Shown piece after piece: positions 25,632 through 33,382 of a stretch of DNA of 36,461 nucleotides. Within the stretch, counting starts at the first letter, position 1. The number at the start of each line of letters is the position of its first letter. The notes under the pieces were generated by a model. It was not told the DNA's origin, did no database searches, and saw only the letters and a program-made list of their open reading frames with translations. Position numbers and translations under genes: made by a program. This DNA is from Prevotella sp. (lineage in GTDB: Bacteria > Bacteroidota > Bacteroidia > Bacteroidales > Dysgonomonadaceae), in contig JAITVH010000094.1 of assembly GCA_031285905.1 (NCBI GenBank), positions 1 to 36,461 on the forward strand, given 5' to 3'.

Positions 25632-26417
25632 TTATTTTCTGGAATAGCCCAACTCGGATGAAATCTGATATGCAATTTGTCTTATACATTTCGCAGAAGA
25701 ATGTATCGTTTCCTTATCCAACCTATCTTTAGGCCCTGAAATCCAAATCGCACCACAAGGATGTCCTGTAAAATTGAAAATGGGCGCACCGACACATATT
25801 ACTCCACTCAATTCTTCCTCATTATCTAATGCATATCCCAAGATACGCACTTTTTCCAGTTCCTCAAGATATTCTTCTTTGCTTTGTATTGTCTTTTCAT
25901 TATACTTCTGAAAAGTCATATATGACAGATAGCGATCACGGGAAATATTAGGAAGATAAGCCATTATAGCTTTTCCGGGAGCAGAGCAATGTAGTTCAAA
26001 TGGTTTACCTGGTGACAGCACAAAACGAAAGGCATGGTTACCCTGCGCCTGTTCTATAAAAATACCTTTTTCTTCTCCTAATACGCCAAAACAGGCAGTT
26101 TCCTGAGTCATATCGCGTAGCTCCCTCAAGCGGGGAAGCACTGTATCCAACAGATTGTGCTCATTCAGAGCCTGATAACCTAAACTTAGCAGCTTATGAG
26201 ATAAACGATAACGTTTAGTATCATTATTATATATAAGGTAATCCAAACGAACTAGTGTATTCAGAATACGGTATGCCGTAGTCTGGGAAATATCTAATAT
26301 ATCTTTGATTTCTTGTAATGATTTTCCTGCAGAATAATTAGATAAATATTCTAAAACACTAATCCCCTTTTCAAGGTTAGGTACTTTATAGTTTTGATTA
26401 TCATCTATTTTTTCCAT
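25632..26417 (-). CDS. IclR family transcriptional regulator
   Basis: A 261-residue regulator from the ATG at 26417. A GTG at 26438 would add seven residues but would overlap an inverted repeat, so the ATG is preferred. The N terminus holds the winged HTH (SVLEYLSNYSAGKSLQEIKD, then ISQTTAYRILNTLVRLDYL) and the C terminus the IclR effector-binding domain, with hallmark blocks LHCSAPGKAIMAYLP and GYALDNEEELSGVICVGAPI. Family knowledge: these bind small aromatic or sugar-derived effectors and usually control adjacent catabolic genes. It is 12 bp upstream of the cytochrome c peroxidase-like gene and clearly heads that operon. Three inverted repeats upstream are candidate operators for autoregulation. 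Confidence 0.92.
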   Translation of the reverse strand: MEKIDDNQNYKVPNLEKGISVLEYLSNYSAGKSLQEIKDILDISQTTAYRILNTLVRLDYLIYNNDTKRYRLSHKLLSLGYQALNEHNLLDTVLPRLRELRDMTQETACFGVLGEEKGIFIEQAQGNHAFRFVLSPGKPFELHCSAPGKAIMAYLPNISRDRYLSYMTFQKYNEKTIQSKEEYLEELEKVRILGYALDNEEELSGVICVGAPIFNFTGHPCGAIWISGPKDRLDKETIHSSAKCIRQIAYQISSELGYSRK

Positions 26418-26432
26418 ATCTGAAACTACAAT

Positions 26433-26446
26433 TTCCACATTTGGAA
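26433..26446. promoter_or_regulatory. Inverted repeat at the IclR start, candidate operator
   Basis: TTCCA-CATT-TGGAA is a perfect 5-bp inverted repeat. It resembles the half-sites TTTCCA/TGGAAA of known IclR operators. It lies 16 bp upstream of the preferred IclR start codon (26417), where binding would block transcription or translation. The function is inferred. Confidence 0.45.
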
Positions 26447-26483
26447 TATTATTCCTGTTTTTTATTAAAGGTAAAATAGTTTC

Positions 26484-26504
26484 TGATAAACAGGTATTTT
26501 ATCA
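26484..26504. promoter_or_regulatory. Palindrome upstream of iclR-type gene
   Basis: TGATAAA-N7-TTTATCA, perfect 7-bp arms. It lies about 70-85 bp upstream of the regulator start codon, in the promoter region of the minus-strand operon. It is candidate operator DNA; AT-rich composition makes chance occurrence possible. Confidence 0.45.
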
Positions 26505-26523
26505 TTTGTTTTTTTGTTAAATA

Positions 26524-26542
26524 TGTTTTATAGCATAAAACA
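26524..26542. promoter_or_regulatory. Second palindrome upstream of iclR-type gene
   Basis: TGTTTTAT-AGC-ATAAAACA, perfect 8-bp arms with a 3-bp spacer. It lies about 110 bp upstream of the regulator start codon and 20 bp from the preceding palindrome. The pair may be operator sites for the operon. Confidence 0.45.
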
Positions 26543-26578
26543 AATTGGATATTTAAATGATAAGGCTTTGATAGATAT

Positions 26579-26610
26579 AAAAAACTACCCATCTCTGTTG
26601 AGACGGGTAG
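26579..26610 (-). terminator. Terminator of the universal stress protein gene
   Basis: On the minus strand, CTACCCGTCTC pairs with GAGATGGGTAG (11 bp with one mismatch) around a 4-base loop and is followed by TTTTTTAT. It begins 25 bp after the stress-protein stop codon. Confidence 0.8.
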
Positions 26611-26634
26611 AACTTAAATGTATATTTGATAACT

Positions 26635-27756
26635 TTATCCTCTAAGAACAAGTAAAGGTGTATCTGAATGGAAAAGCATTTTACGAGAGATACTAGGGCT
26701 AAACATACGAGCAAAAATATTCCGCTTACTTGTAGTCAGAGCCAGTATCTCAACACCATCGCTCTTGATATATTCATCCAGACTCTTCAGCATATCATCT
26801 GTATCAATTAGCCTATAATCAAGATTTAACGATGGGTATTGCTTCGAAAAATATGCTTTAATTCCTTCCATCTTTATCTCATCCCACTTATCACTCTTCT
26901 TTACAGATATATGGGTCAAAGAAATCTTCATCTCTCCAAATGGAGCTAATAATTTAGCTAACAGATCAAAGGATATTAAGTCACGTTGACTAAAATTTGT
27001 AAGGAAAGCAATATTCTTCACCTGCCTTATATCTGTGAACGGAGTATTCTCAGGAATTGCAATTAAAGGAACATGTGTCATTTCAATCACTTCAGCTGTC
27101 ACACTTCCTATCAGATCGGCATCTTTCTGATCTTTCCCCCTTGTGCCCATAACGATAAGGGTAGGCTTGTATTCCTTAGTAAAAGTCACAATCTCTTCCT
27201 CAGGCAAGCCTTCTTTCAATACATAAGAATAGTTGATCGCGGGGAATTCTCCTTGTGATACCTTTTCGTCAATCGTATTGCATAACTTCTGAATGTTTTC
27301 TTTTACCCTCTCTATAATATTCCTGAATTCCTTTTCTTCTTTCCCCTGGTATGCAAAAGCCTCTGCCATAGGCAATGCTGTAGGATAATAAGGATTAAAA
27401 TAGACATGAAGTATTTTTACCTTAGCATTCAGGTCACGGGCAATATTAAATGCGATACGGCAGGCCTTGATAGAATAATCCGAAAAATCTACAGGGACTA
27501 ATATACGAGCACGCCCGTCGTCTGTCCTATATGTTTCTTCTTCATCGTAACTAAACAAGTGACGACTCTCTACAACATTCAATGCTTTTGGAAGGTCTGA
27601 TTCCTTTATACGAATACGTACTCCCGCCGATATCCCCGGGTTATTAATATCCACATCGTTTATATGAACTTCTATATTCTCACTTTCCAATACGTTTTTT
27701 AGTATCTGAGCTTTCTCATTTGTGTGAATGGCAAGTGTAACTAGCTTATCTTCCAT
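26635..27756 (-). CDS. DUF2007-like domain fused to tandem universal stress protein domains
   Basis: A 373-residue cytoplasmic protein. Residues 1-70 look like a DUF2007 'putative signal transducing' domain (AQILKNVLESENIEVHIND, SAGVRIRIKESDLPKALNVV). Residues about 82-235 are a first UspA domain (RILVPVDFSDYSIKACRIAF), with the ATP-binding motif G-2x-G-9x-G-S complete at 204-218 (GTRG then GS). Residues about 245-373 are a second UspA domain (NIAFLTNFSQRDLISFDLLA) in which this motif is not recognisable, so it likely does not bind ATP. Family knowledge: tandem Usp proteins bind ATP and modulate stress survival. A small HTH gene lies 82 bp upstream on the same strand, with a hairpin between them. 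Confidence 0.88.
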   Translation of the reverse strand: MEDKLVTLAIHTNEKAQILKNVLESENIEVHINDVDINNPGISAGVRIRIKESDLPKALNVVESRHLFSYDEEETYRTDDGRARILVPVDFSDYSIKACRIAFNIARDLNAKVKILHVYFNPYYPTALPMAEAFAYQGKEEKEFRNIIERVKENIQKLCNTIDEKVSQGEFPAINYSYVLKEGLPEEEIVTFTKEYKPTLIVMGTRGKDQKDADLIGSVTAEVIEMTHVPLIAIPENTPFTDIRQVKNIAFLTNFSQRDLISFDLLAKLLAPFGEMKISLTHISVKKSDKWDEIKMEGIKAYFSKQYPSLNLDYRLIDTDDMLKSLDEYIKSDGVEILALTTSKRNIFARMFSPSISRKMLFHSDTPLLVLRG

Positions 27757-27794
27757 AACTTTATATTTTTGCAGATTATTATACTATCCTTTTT

Positions 27795-27827
27795 AAAAAG
27801 AGATGAACACTTTCGGCATCCATCTCT
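27795..27827 (-). terminator. Hairpin between HTH and stress-protein genes
   Basis: On the minus strand AGAGATG (27827-27821) pairs with CATCTCT (27805-27799) around a 15-base loop and is followed by TTTT. The stem is short, so it may only partly terminate the HTH transcript. Confidence 0.5.
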
Positions 27828-27838
27828 CTATCCTTTCT

Positions 27839-28093
27839 TTAGACCTCCTTTGGCTCCATCATTTCCAAGGCCATATCCAAAATAGTAGTGTCATCCAACG
27901 AAACATAACCTCCATCCGGGCCGGGTTCTATATGAATACCACAACTTTGTCCTTTCTCATAACTATGTCCTCCAAAATAATTCCACACTGTCTCAACTGG
28001 GACTTCTAAACTCTCGGCTATTTTGCGTATGCTTCCATCTGGTAAACCGTCTTTGATTTTGCGAAGCTCTGAAAATTTAATAACTTTAGTCAT
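27839..28093 (-). CDS. Small helix-turn-helix protein
   Basis: An 84-residue soluble protein. Residues about 18-42 read as a helix-turn-helix (DGSIRKIAESLEVPVETVWN), with the pattern of a sequence-specific DNA-binding helix pair. The C-terminal half (about 45-84) contains a Gly-rich turn and a predicted helix (IHIEPGPDGGYVSLDDTTIL). I do not recognise a named family for the C-terminal part. Its position directly upstream of the universal stress protein suggests it may regulate that gene or be co-expressed with it. A putative promoter lies about 45 bp upstream. Confidence 0.7.
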   Translation of the reverse strand: MTKVIKFSELRKIKDGLPDGSIRKIAESLEVPVETVWNYFGGHSYEKGQSCGIHIEPGPDGGYVSLDDTTILDMALEMMEPKEV

Positions 28094-28136
28094 ACTCTCT
28101 AAGTTTTTAAATGGTACTTTGATTAGGAATATGTTC

Positions 28137-28167
28137 TAAAGTTATAAAATTCTTTTCTGAAAAACAA
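28137..28167 (-). promoter_or_regulatory. Putative promoter of the HTH gene
   Basis: On the minus strand TTG (28167-28165), a 20-bp spacer, then TAACTTTA (28144-28137) matches the Bacteroidota TTTG/TAnnTTTG layout with one mismatch in each element. It lies about 45 bp upstream of the start codon. Confidence 0.35.
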
Positions 28168-28176
28168 TGAATTTAG

Positions 28177-28869
28177 TTAAGGAATATCGAATAATGCACT
28201 ATAAACCGCAATAAATATAATGGTCAGGAAGATTACACCTATTAATATATGGGCCCTATCTTTTCCATATACAGGGACTTTCAATTCTTCTTTAGGTACT
28301 TTTAATATATATTGGCGAGAGGTTAAATATATATAATACACCACAAAACCTATAATTGCCCCCCAGGCAGCGCCACCAACTACATCTGAAATAAAGTGCA
28401 CACCAAGGTATATACGCGAGTAAGCAGTCACAGATGCCCAAAGTATCATCGTTAGTGTAAGATATCTGTACCGGAAGAGCAGAGAGGTAAAAACAACGAT
28501 ACCAAAGCCATTTGCTGCATGATTGGATATAAAACCATAACGCCCTCCCCTATAATTATTTACTATTTCTACCACGCCTGAAAAATCGGGATGATGTGTA
28601 GGACGATATCGCTCAAAAAAAGGCTTTATCATTTGCGCAGATATATAATCGCATAAGAAACCGACTAAAGCAGCACAAATAAGCAATACTAAAGCTTCTT
28701 TCCATTTCACCTTATACACAAATACACCCAACGCAGCTATTACCAACGGCAACCATATAAGCTTTCCGCTGTATATCCACATGAAAGTATCCCAATAAGC
28801 TGTATGATGCTCGTTTAGCCAAAGGAAAAGATTCCTTTCATAAGGCAGAATCTTTTCAACAGGACTCAT
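28177..28869 (-). CDS. PAP2 family membrane phosphatase
   Basis: A 230-residue integral membrane protein with about five or six hydrophobic segments. It carries the full three-part PAP2 signature: KxxxxxxRP at 82-90 (KPFFERYRP), the second motif as S-N-H (115-117 in FISNHAANGF) in place of the usual S-G-H, and SRxxxxxHxxxD at 151-162 (SRIYLGVHFISD). The conserved Arg, both His residues and Asp are present, so it is probably active. Family knowledge: substrates include undecaprenyl pyrophosphate, phosphatidylglycerol phosphate or lipid A phosphates, and these cannot be separated here. It lies 35 bp after batE and may be the last gene of that transcript. Confidence 0.9.
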   Translation of the reverse strand: MSPVEKILPYERNLFLWLNEHHTAYWDTFMWIYSGKLIWLPLVIAALGVFVYKVKWKEALVLLICAALVGFLCDYISAQMIKPFFERYRPTHHPDFSGVVEIVNNYRGGRYGFISNHAANGFGIVVFTSLLFRYRYLTLTMILWASVTAYSRIYLGVHFISDVVGGAAWGAIIGFVVYYIYLTSRQYILKVPKEELKVPVYGKDRAHILIGVIFLTIIFIAVYSALFDIP

Positions 28870-28904
28870 GAATATATGTTTTTATAATATTATGCAAGGT
28901 CTGT

Positions 28905-29735
28905 TTATATAATTTCTATTTTTTCTCTTTGTATCCAGCCAATGCTGCCATTATCAATTTCAATTTCGAGCCAGTTCCGGTCTTCTTTTGTTATATACAC
29001 TTTGGTACCGGCATGTAGTGTGAAAATCTCTTTACTATTCATATCAGGCGAACTTAAAACAGAAGCAGAGCCTGTCATCACAATTGCAGTATCCCGATAT
29101 TCAACTTTAGCCTTTTGCCTGTATGAAAATACATTAGCAAATATAACAATAACAATTGAAACAATGCCCATATAAAAAGACGCTTTTTTCATTGATACAT
29201 AACGACCAAAGAAGAATGCGACCAAGCATAACATGAAAAGAAGGAAAGCTCCTATTGCAATATTTGCCCAATCATTGGAATTGAACAAGTTTTGAACCGC
29301 GGTAAACCAATTACTAAGAAAGAATGTATCTGCTACTAATATCTTATCTTCGATTTTAGTCATCAGGAATTCAATATTATGGCGAATATCCCTGTCTCCC
29401 GGATCCAACAATAAAGCTCTTTCATAATAAAGGCGGGCTTCTGCCAATTCGTTCATCCTGAAATGAGCATTCCCCAGATTATAATATAAATCGGCAGATT
29501 CAAGCTCCTTAGCTTTCTGCTCTTCCATTTCAGCTTCCAGTAGTGAAATTGCAGACCGGAAATCAGCCGCATTGTAAGCTTCTACAGCCTTTGTATTTAC
29601 GGATTCTTTATTCTCTGCAATATCAACTGTAGCATTGATTGTATCATTACTTATGGAAGGAATAGAATCCTGCGCATAAGAAACCTGATATATCGTGAAT
29701 ATAAATAGGCAAGATAATAATATCTGTTTCATCAT
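28905..29735 (-). CDS. batE: BatE-like TPR and SH3 membrane protein
   Basis: A 276-residue protein with a signal-like N terminus (MMKQILLSCLFIFTIYQVSY). TPR helices span about 48-125, with the canonical SADLYYNLGNAHFRMNELAE and ARLYYERALLLDPGD. Two membrane segments follow (about 157-179 and 186-204), then a C-terminal SH3b domain (about 215-276) with SVLSSPDMNSKEIFTLHAGT and a final GSIGWIQREKIEI. This architecture is that of BatE of the Bacteroides aerotolerance operon. It follows batD by 12 bp on the same strand. Family knowledge: the Bat proteins are proposed to form a periplasmic-facing complex supporting oxidative-stress tolerance. The exact biochemical role is not settled. Confidence 0.9.
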   Translation of the reverse strand: MMKQILLSCLFIFTIYQVSYAQDSIPSISNDTINATVDIAENKESVNTKAVEAYNAADFRSAISLLEAEMEEQKAKELESADLYYNLGNAHFRMNELAEARLYYERALLLDPGDRDIRHNIEFLMTKIEDKILVADTFFLSNWFTAVQNLFNSNDWANIAIGAFLLFMLCLVAFFFGRYVSMKKASFYMGIVSIVIVIFANVFSYRQKAKVEYRDTAIVMTGSASVLSSPDMNSKEIFTLHAGTKVYITKEDRNWLEIEIDNGSIGWIQREKIEII

Positions 29736-29747
29736 CCCTGGTTTATA

Positions 29748-31586
29748 TTATTTATTTACTTTTTTAATTGTACTCTCCATCTTTCCTATAGCATCTACCG
29801 TATTATCATATAACTTATCCATGTCACCTGATGCAGAAGGTGAATAACGGGCAAATTCGCCGGTATCGAGTATATCGATAAATTGTCCGATCAGGTCATC
29901 CCCAACCCCATATCCACGTAGTTCTGCTTCTATATTCTCACGATTCAGTTCAGCTACAGGGATCAACAGTTTATCACTCAGATATCCCCAAACAGCTCTT
30001 AAAACTTCTTCGTAGAAGTTATCCTTATTTTGAGCCTGCATATATTTATTAGCCAGTTTGAGACGCTTAGTTGCCACTTTATTGGCCTTCTTGGTTCTCA
30101 TTCTTGCTATATCGGCATTTGCCTTAATCTGTTTTCTATAGACTATAGTAAATATTATTAAAAGCAATAATGGAATAATATACCATAATATATATGTCAA
30201 TGAACTAAAGAAAAAGTTCTGAGGATTTTTAAATTTAAAGTCTCCGGTTTTCAAATAACGTATATCCTGAGCAACCTTCACTTCACTCTGGCTTGAATAG
30301 CTGGTTGATACATTCGAACCTGCATTTGGATCCCTTGCCACATCCAGTTCATAGACAGGAGAAGCAAGAGTCTTGTAAGAATTACTTTTCGTGTCGAAAT
30401 AAGAAAACTCAATAGGAGGAATAGTATACTTACCCGGATGGCGCGGAATAAACATATATTCTATTGACTTAGTTCCCGATAATCCATTTTCAGTAATTTT
30501 GAAATCATTTTTCACCTGAGGATCGTATGTCTCCATATCCTTAGGGAATTTTACTTCCGGATTTTTTATCAGTTTCATATTACCGGCACCCTTGATATTG
30601 AGTTTAATAGTAACAGCCTCATTGGCTGTCACACTTTGCGAAGAGATTGACGGTTCAAATGTAAAGTTACCCACCCCACCGGAGAAACCCGATGGTTTGC
30701 CTTCGATAGGTAATGGAGAGACATCTACTACTACAGGTGTAGTCTTCAACGTCTTCTTTGCTTCAGTCATTACTTCACGAGTACCAAAAAAATCACGTAC
30801 CTTACGGCCTGTACTTACTTCAAAAACAATTTCCATTGTTCCGGAAGGTATAGTTATCTTACCCGAACGTTGTGGAAACATTAATGATTTCTTTACATCT
30901 ATTGTATAGTAATTCCTGCCATTATAGTGTTCCATGTTAAATTGACGGTTAGCCGGAAGATCAACCTCTTCACTCATAAACCCTTCGAATTCGGGGAATT
31001 GAATTTTACCCACATCCCTTATATTCAACACTGTATAAAAACGAAAAGTAACAATAACAGCTTCCTGTTCTTTTACTTTCGTTTTGGAGAATATAGCTCT
31101 GACAAAAGCATCATCGGCACTGACATTTCCTCCGGTAGAGGTAGAGGAAGTTGCTTGTGGTTGCTGTCCGGGTTGCTGTTCATCTGCATTTTTATCAGGA
31201 GGTAAAACTTTTATTTTCGCTGTGTTGGAAGTATAATTCTTTCCGTCTACTCTTATACTTGCTGCCGGTAATGTAAAATCACCTTCTTCTTTTACCAACA
31301 GAACATATGTATAAGTCACATTCCTATCGGAAGTAGACTTGCCATTTACTGTAGACGAACTGAACATTTGTGTAACGGTGGGCCCATAAAGCACATCAAA
31401 TCCTTTTATCTCATCCGGAATTTCGGGCGTATCGCTTGCCTGGCCTCCCCTCAGTATATATTTTAACTGAATCTGAGCTCCCTTTACGCTAGTATTAGGT
31501 ACACTGATAACAAATGTGATGTCATCAGCAAATGCATTAGAAATACTTATGAATAACAATAGTAATAAAAAATAATACTTTTTCAT
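29748..31586 (-). CDS. batD: BatD oxygen-tolerance protein
   Basis: A 612-residue protein with a signal peptide (MKKYYFLLLLLFISISNAFA). A long extracytoplasmic region made of Ig-like beta domains carries the BatD motifs EIKGFDVLYGPTV, IFSKTKVKEQEAVIVTFRFY and GKITIPSGTMEI. A low-complexity linker (about 135-160, QQPGQQPQATSSTSTGG) interrupts the first two domains. One membrane segment lies at about 462-482 (SLTYILWYIIPLLLLIIFTI), with a basic cytoplasmic tail of about 127 residues. It lies between a truncated paralogue upstream and batE downstream. Family knowledge: BatD acts with the VWA proteins BatA and BatB. The length is normal for the family. Confidence 0.93.
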   Translation of the reverse strand: MKKYYFLLLLLFISISNAFADDITFVISVPNTSVKGAQIQLKYILRGGQASDTPEIPDEIKGFDVLYGPTVTQMFSSSTVNGKSTSDRNVTYTYVLLVKEEGDFTLPAASIRVDGKNYTSNTAKIKVLPPDKNADEQQPGQQPQATSSTSTGGNVSADDAFVRAIFSKTKVKEQEAVIVTFRFYTVLNIRDVGKIQFPEFEGFMSEEVDLPANRQFNMEHYNGRNYYTIDVKKSLMFPQRSGKITIPSGTMEIVFEVSTGRKVRDFFGTREVMTEAKKTLKTTPVVVDVSPLPIEGKPSGFSGGVGNFTFEPSISSQSVTANEAVTIKLNIKGAGNMKLIKNPEVKFPKDMETYDPQVKNDFKITENGLSGTKSIEYMFIPRHPGKYTIPPIEFSYFDTKSNSYKTLASPVYELDVARDPNAGSNVSTSYSSQSEVKVAQDIRYLKTGDFKFKNPQNFFFSSLTYILWYIIPLLLLIIFTIVYRKQIKANADIARMRTKKANKVATKRLKLANKYMQAQNKDNFYEEVLRAVWGYLSDKLLIPVAELNRENIEAELRGYGVGDDLIGQFIDILDTGEFARYSPSASGDMDKLYDNTVDAIGKMESTIKKVNK

Positions 31587-31646
31587 TAGCCAGTTTATTC
31601 TGTTTATATCGTTAGTTTATACAATTCAAGTACAAAAATAATAACT

Positions 31647-32498
31647 TTATATTGCTTTCCACTCCTGTATGCTTATAATTGCACCATTCATTTTCAATCG
31701 GCGATCTAAACTGACAGTTTCTTCATATTCCTGTCCCCAGATATTTCGCACAATAGTTCCTGTAGGTATTTCATACCGCAATATAATTTCCCCTTCAGGT
31801 ATTTCCACTCGCCCTTCTCTTTCAGGTTGAAGAATGAGTGTCCGCAAATTCACAGCTTTATAAATCTTTTCATTCATTTCCTTCTCTTTAAATTTCTGTC
31901 GATCAGGAGTTACATTTACAGCATAAAAGCCTCGCAGAGGAGGAAAATCTATATTTATAATTCTGTTTATTTCAGTAGTAGTATAAAGCGTATAAGTAAG
32001 CGTCAATGTATCTGAGATATTCATTGTTGTTTTAGAAACAGTAGTTTCAACAAAGGTATCAATATTTTCAGTCAGCTTTTCTAATGATTTAACCTCAATT
32101 TTATAATCCTCTGCCTTATACTTTTTATTATTTATTTTTACTTCTACTTTTGGTAGATGATATGTTCCTGCTGACTTTCCGGCTTCAAGATAATAAGTGG
32201 AAGTAGAATTATAGATAGTGTGCCGCTTACCATTTTTAAAAGATGTTTGAGTCGATGCCGAAACCGAAGGCCCGTAAATAATATCAAAACCCTCTATATT
32301 TTTTATTATGATGGATTCGTTTACTTCAATATCCGATTCGATAATATAGTCCAGCCGGAACTGTTCTCCTGTCATCACCGATTCCGACGCTTTTGTTCTG
32401 ATTTTGATATTTTGACTGAATATTGACAGAAAAGGGAATAGTACAACTAGCAGCATGAATAACCGCCTCCTTATGTAGCTATATCCTATTTTATCCAT
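31647..32498 (-). CDS. Truncated BatD-like paralogue without membrane segment
   Basis: A 283-residue exported protein with an N-terminal signal or anchor (about 12-29). It aligns by eye with only the first half of the neighbouring BatD: GFDIIYGPSVSAST matches GFDVLYGPTVTQMF, VETTVSKTTMNISDTLTLTY matches the 'IFSKTKVKEQEAVIV' block, and GRVEIPEGEIILRYEIPTGT matches GKITIPSGTMEIVFEVSTGR. It ends before the later Ig-like domains, transmembrane helix and cytoplasmic tail of BatD. Its ATG overlaps the batC stop codon by one base (TAATG), showing translational coupling. The frame has no visible lesions, so it looks like a functional shortened paralogue and not a decaying copy. Confidence 0.85.
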   Translation of the reverse strand: MDKIGYSYIRRRLFMLLVVLFPFLSIFSQNIKIRTKASESVMTGEQFRLDYIIESDIEVNESIIIKNIEGFDIIYGPSVSASTQTSFKNGKRHTIYNSTSTYYLEAGKSAGTYHLPKVEVKINNKKYKAEDYKIEVKSLEKLTENIDTFVETTVSKTTMNISDTLTLTYTLYTTTEINRIINIDFPPLRGFYAVNVTPDRQKFKEKEMNEKIYKAVNLRTLILQPEREGRVEIPEGEIILRYEIPTGTIVRNIWGQEYEETVSLDRRLKMNGAIISIQEWKAI

Positions 32499-33331
32499 TA
32501 CCAGTCCTTATTTTGTTTTTTATTTCTATCCTGTTGTTTTTTACGTTCTTCCGCTTTTGCTTGTTTTACCCGTTCCTGTGTTTCTTTTTCGTCCTGTTCT
32601 ATAGCCTGTAAAATCTGCTGGATATTATCCTGCGACATTTGGTTTTCCTGAGGCTGCTGATCTTGCTTATCCTTCTTAGGATCTTTATTTGGATCCTGCT
32701 TAGGATCTTGTTTCGGATCTTCTTTTTGATCCTTATTCTGATCTTGCTTTTGGTCTTGTTTATTATCCTGATTCTGATCCTGATCTTCTTTATCTTTCAG
32801 TATTTTTTGTACTACAGCCAAATTATACCGCGTATCATCATCAGCCGGATTGAGACGTAATGCATTTTTATATGCTTCCATCGACATTTTCAGATTATCC
32901 GCCTGCTGTCCGCCTCCTTGTTGCTGTTGTTGTGGTACCTGTTGTCCTTGTGCCTGCATTTGGGCTGCAGCCATAGGGCCCGGATTCTGAGCTTTCTCAT
33001 TAGCTTTCTTTTTCAGGAAAGTATTACCCATATTACTCCATGCAGCACTCATTTTACTTTTATCCTCATTCTCCAGTGTAAGGTAATGTTGATATTCTTT
33101 AAGTGCTTCATCCCATTTTTGTTGCTTATAGAAACTGTTAGCCAAATTATATGAAGCCTCCTTCGAACTGGCATTTTCTGCTATTGCCTTTTCATATTCA
33201 CCCTGTGCTGTACCATACAGTTGTTCGTTATATGCTTTATTACCTGAGCGTATTGCTTTTCTTACTGCTTTTTGAGCAGATAAACCTACTGTAACAAACG
33301 CTAATAATGTTATAATTATTATTCTCTTCAT
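32498..33331 (-). CDS. batC: BatC-like TPR protein with charged Gln/Asp/Lys repeat region
   Basis: A 277-residue exported protein (signal peptide MKRIIIITLLAFVTVGLSA). TPR motifs (about 28-100 and 150-175) include GNKAYNEQLYGTAQGEYEKA and AYKNALRLNPADDDTRYNLA. A Gln-rich insertion lies between them (AAAQMQAQGQQVPQQQQQGG). Residues about 178-230 are a low-complexity run of DQ/NK/DP units (KQDQKQDQNKD, KQDPKQDPNKDPKK), followed by a short charged helix (IEQDEKETQERVKQAKAEER). Family knowledge: BatC-like TPR proteins lie between batB and batD and probably scaffold the complex. The batB gene lies 51 bp upstream and the BatD paralogue overlaps its stop. The repeat could act as a flexible linker or spacer. 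Confidence 0.9.
   Translation of the reverse strand: MKRIIIITLLAFVTVGLSAQKAVRKAIRSGNKAYNEQLYGTAQGEYEKAIAENASSKEASYNLANSFYKQQKWDEALKEYQHYLTLENEDKSKMSAAWSNMGNTFLKKKANEKAQNPGPMAAAQMQAQGQQVPQQQQQGGGQQADNLKMSMEAYKNALRLNPADDDTRYNLAVVQKILKDKEDQDQNQDNKQDQKQDQNKDQKEDPKQDPKQDPNKDPKKDKQDQQPQENQMSQDNIQQILQAIEQDEKETQERVKQAKAEERKKQQDRNKKQNKDW
32657..32793 (-). repeat. Imperfect tandem repeat within batC coding sequence
   Basis: Repeated GATC(T/C)TG-type units with roughly 12-base spacing. On the coding strand they give KDQ/QDQ/KDP-type tripeptide or tetrapeptide repeats in BatC, about residues 180-225. Units differ by point changes but keep the frame, as expected for a slippage-prone coding repeat. Confidence 0.7.
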
Positions 33332-33382
33332 TCTTTTTCAGATCATAGACTCACCGGTAAACTTTGCCAACCGGCTCATAAA

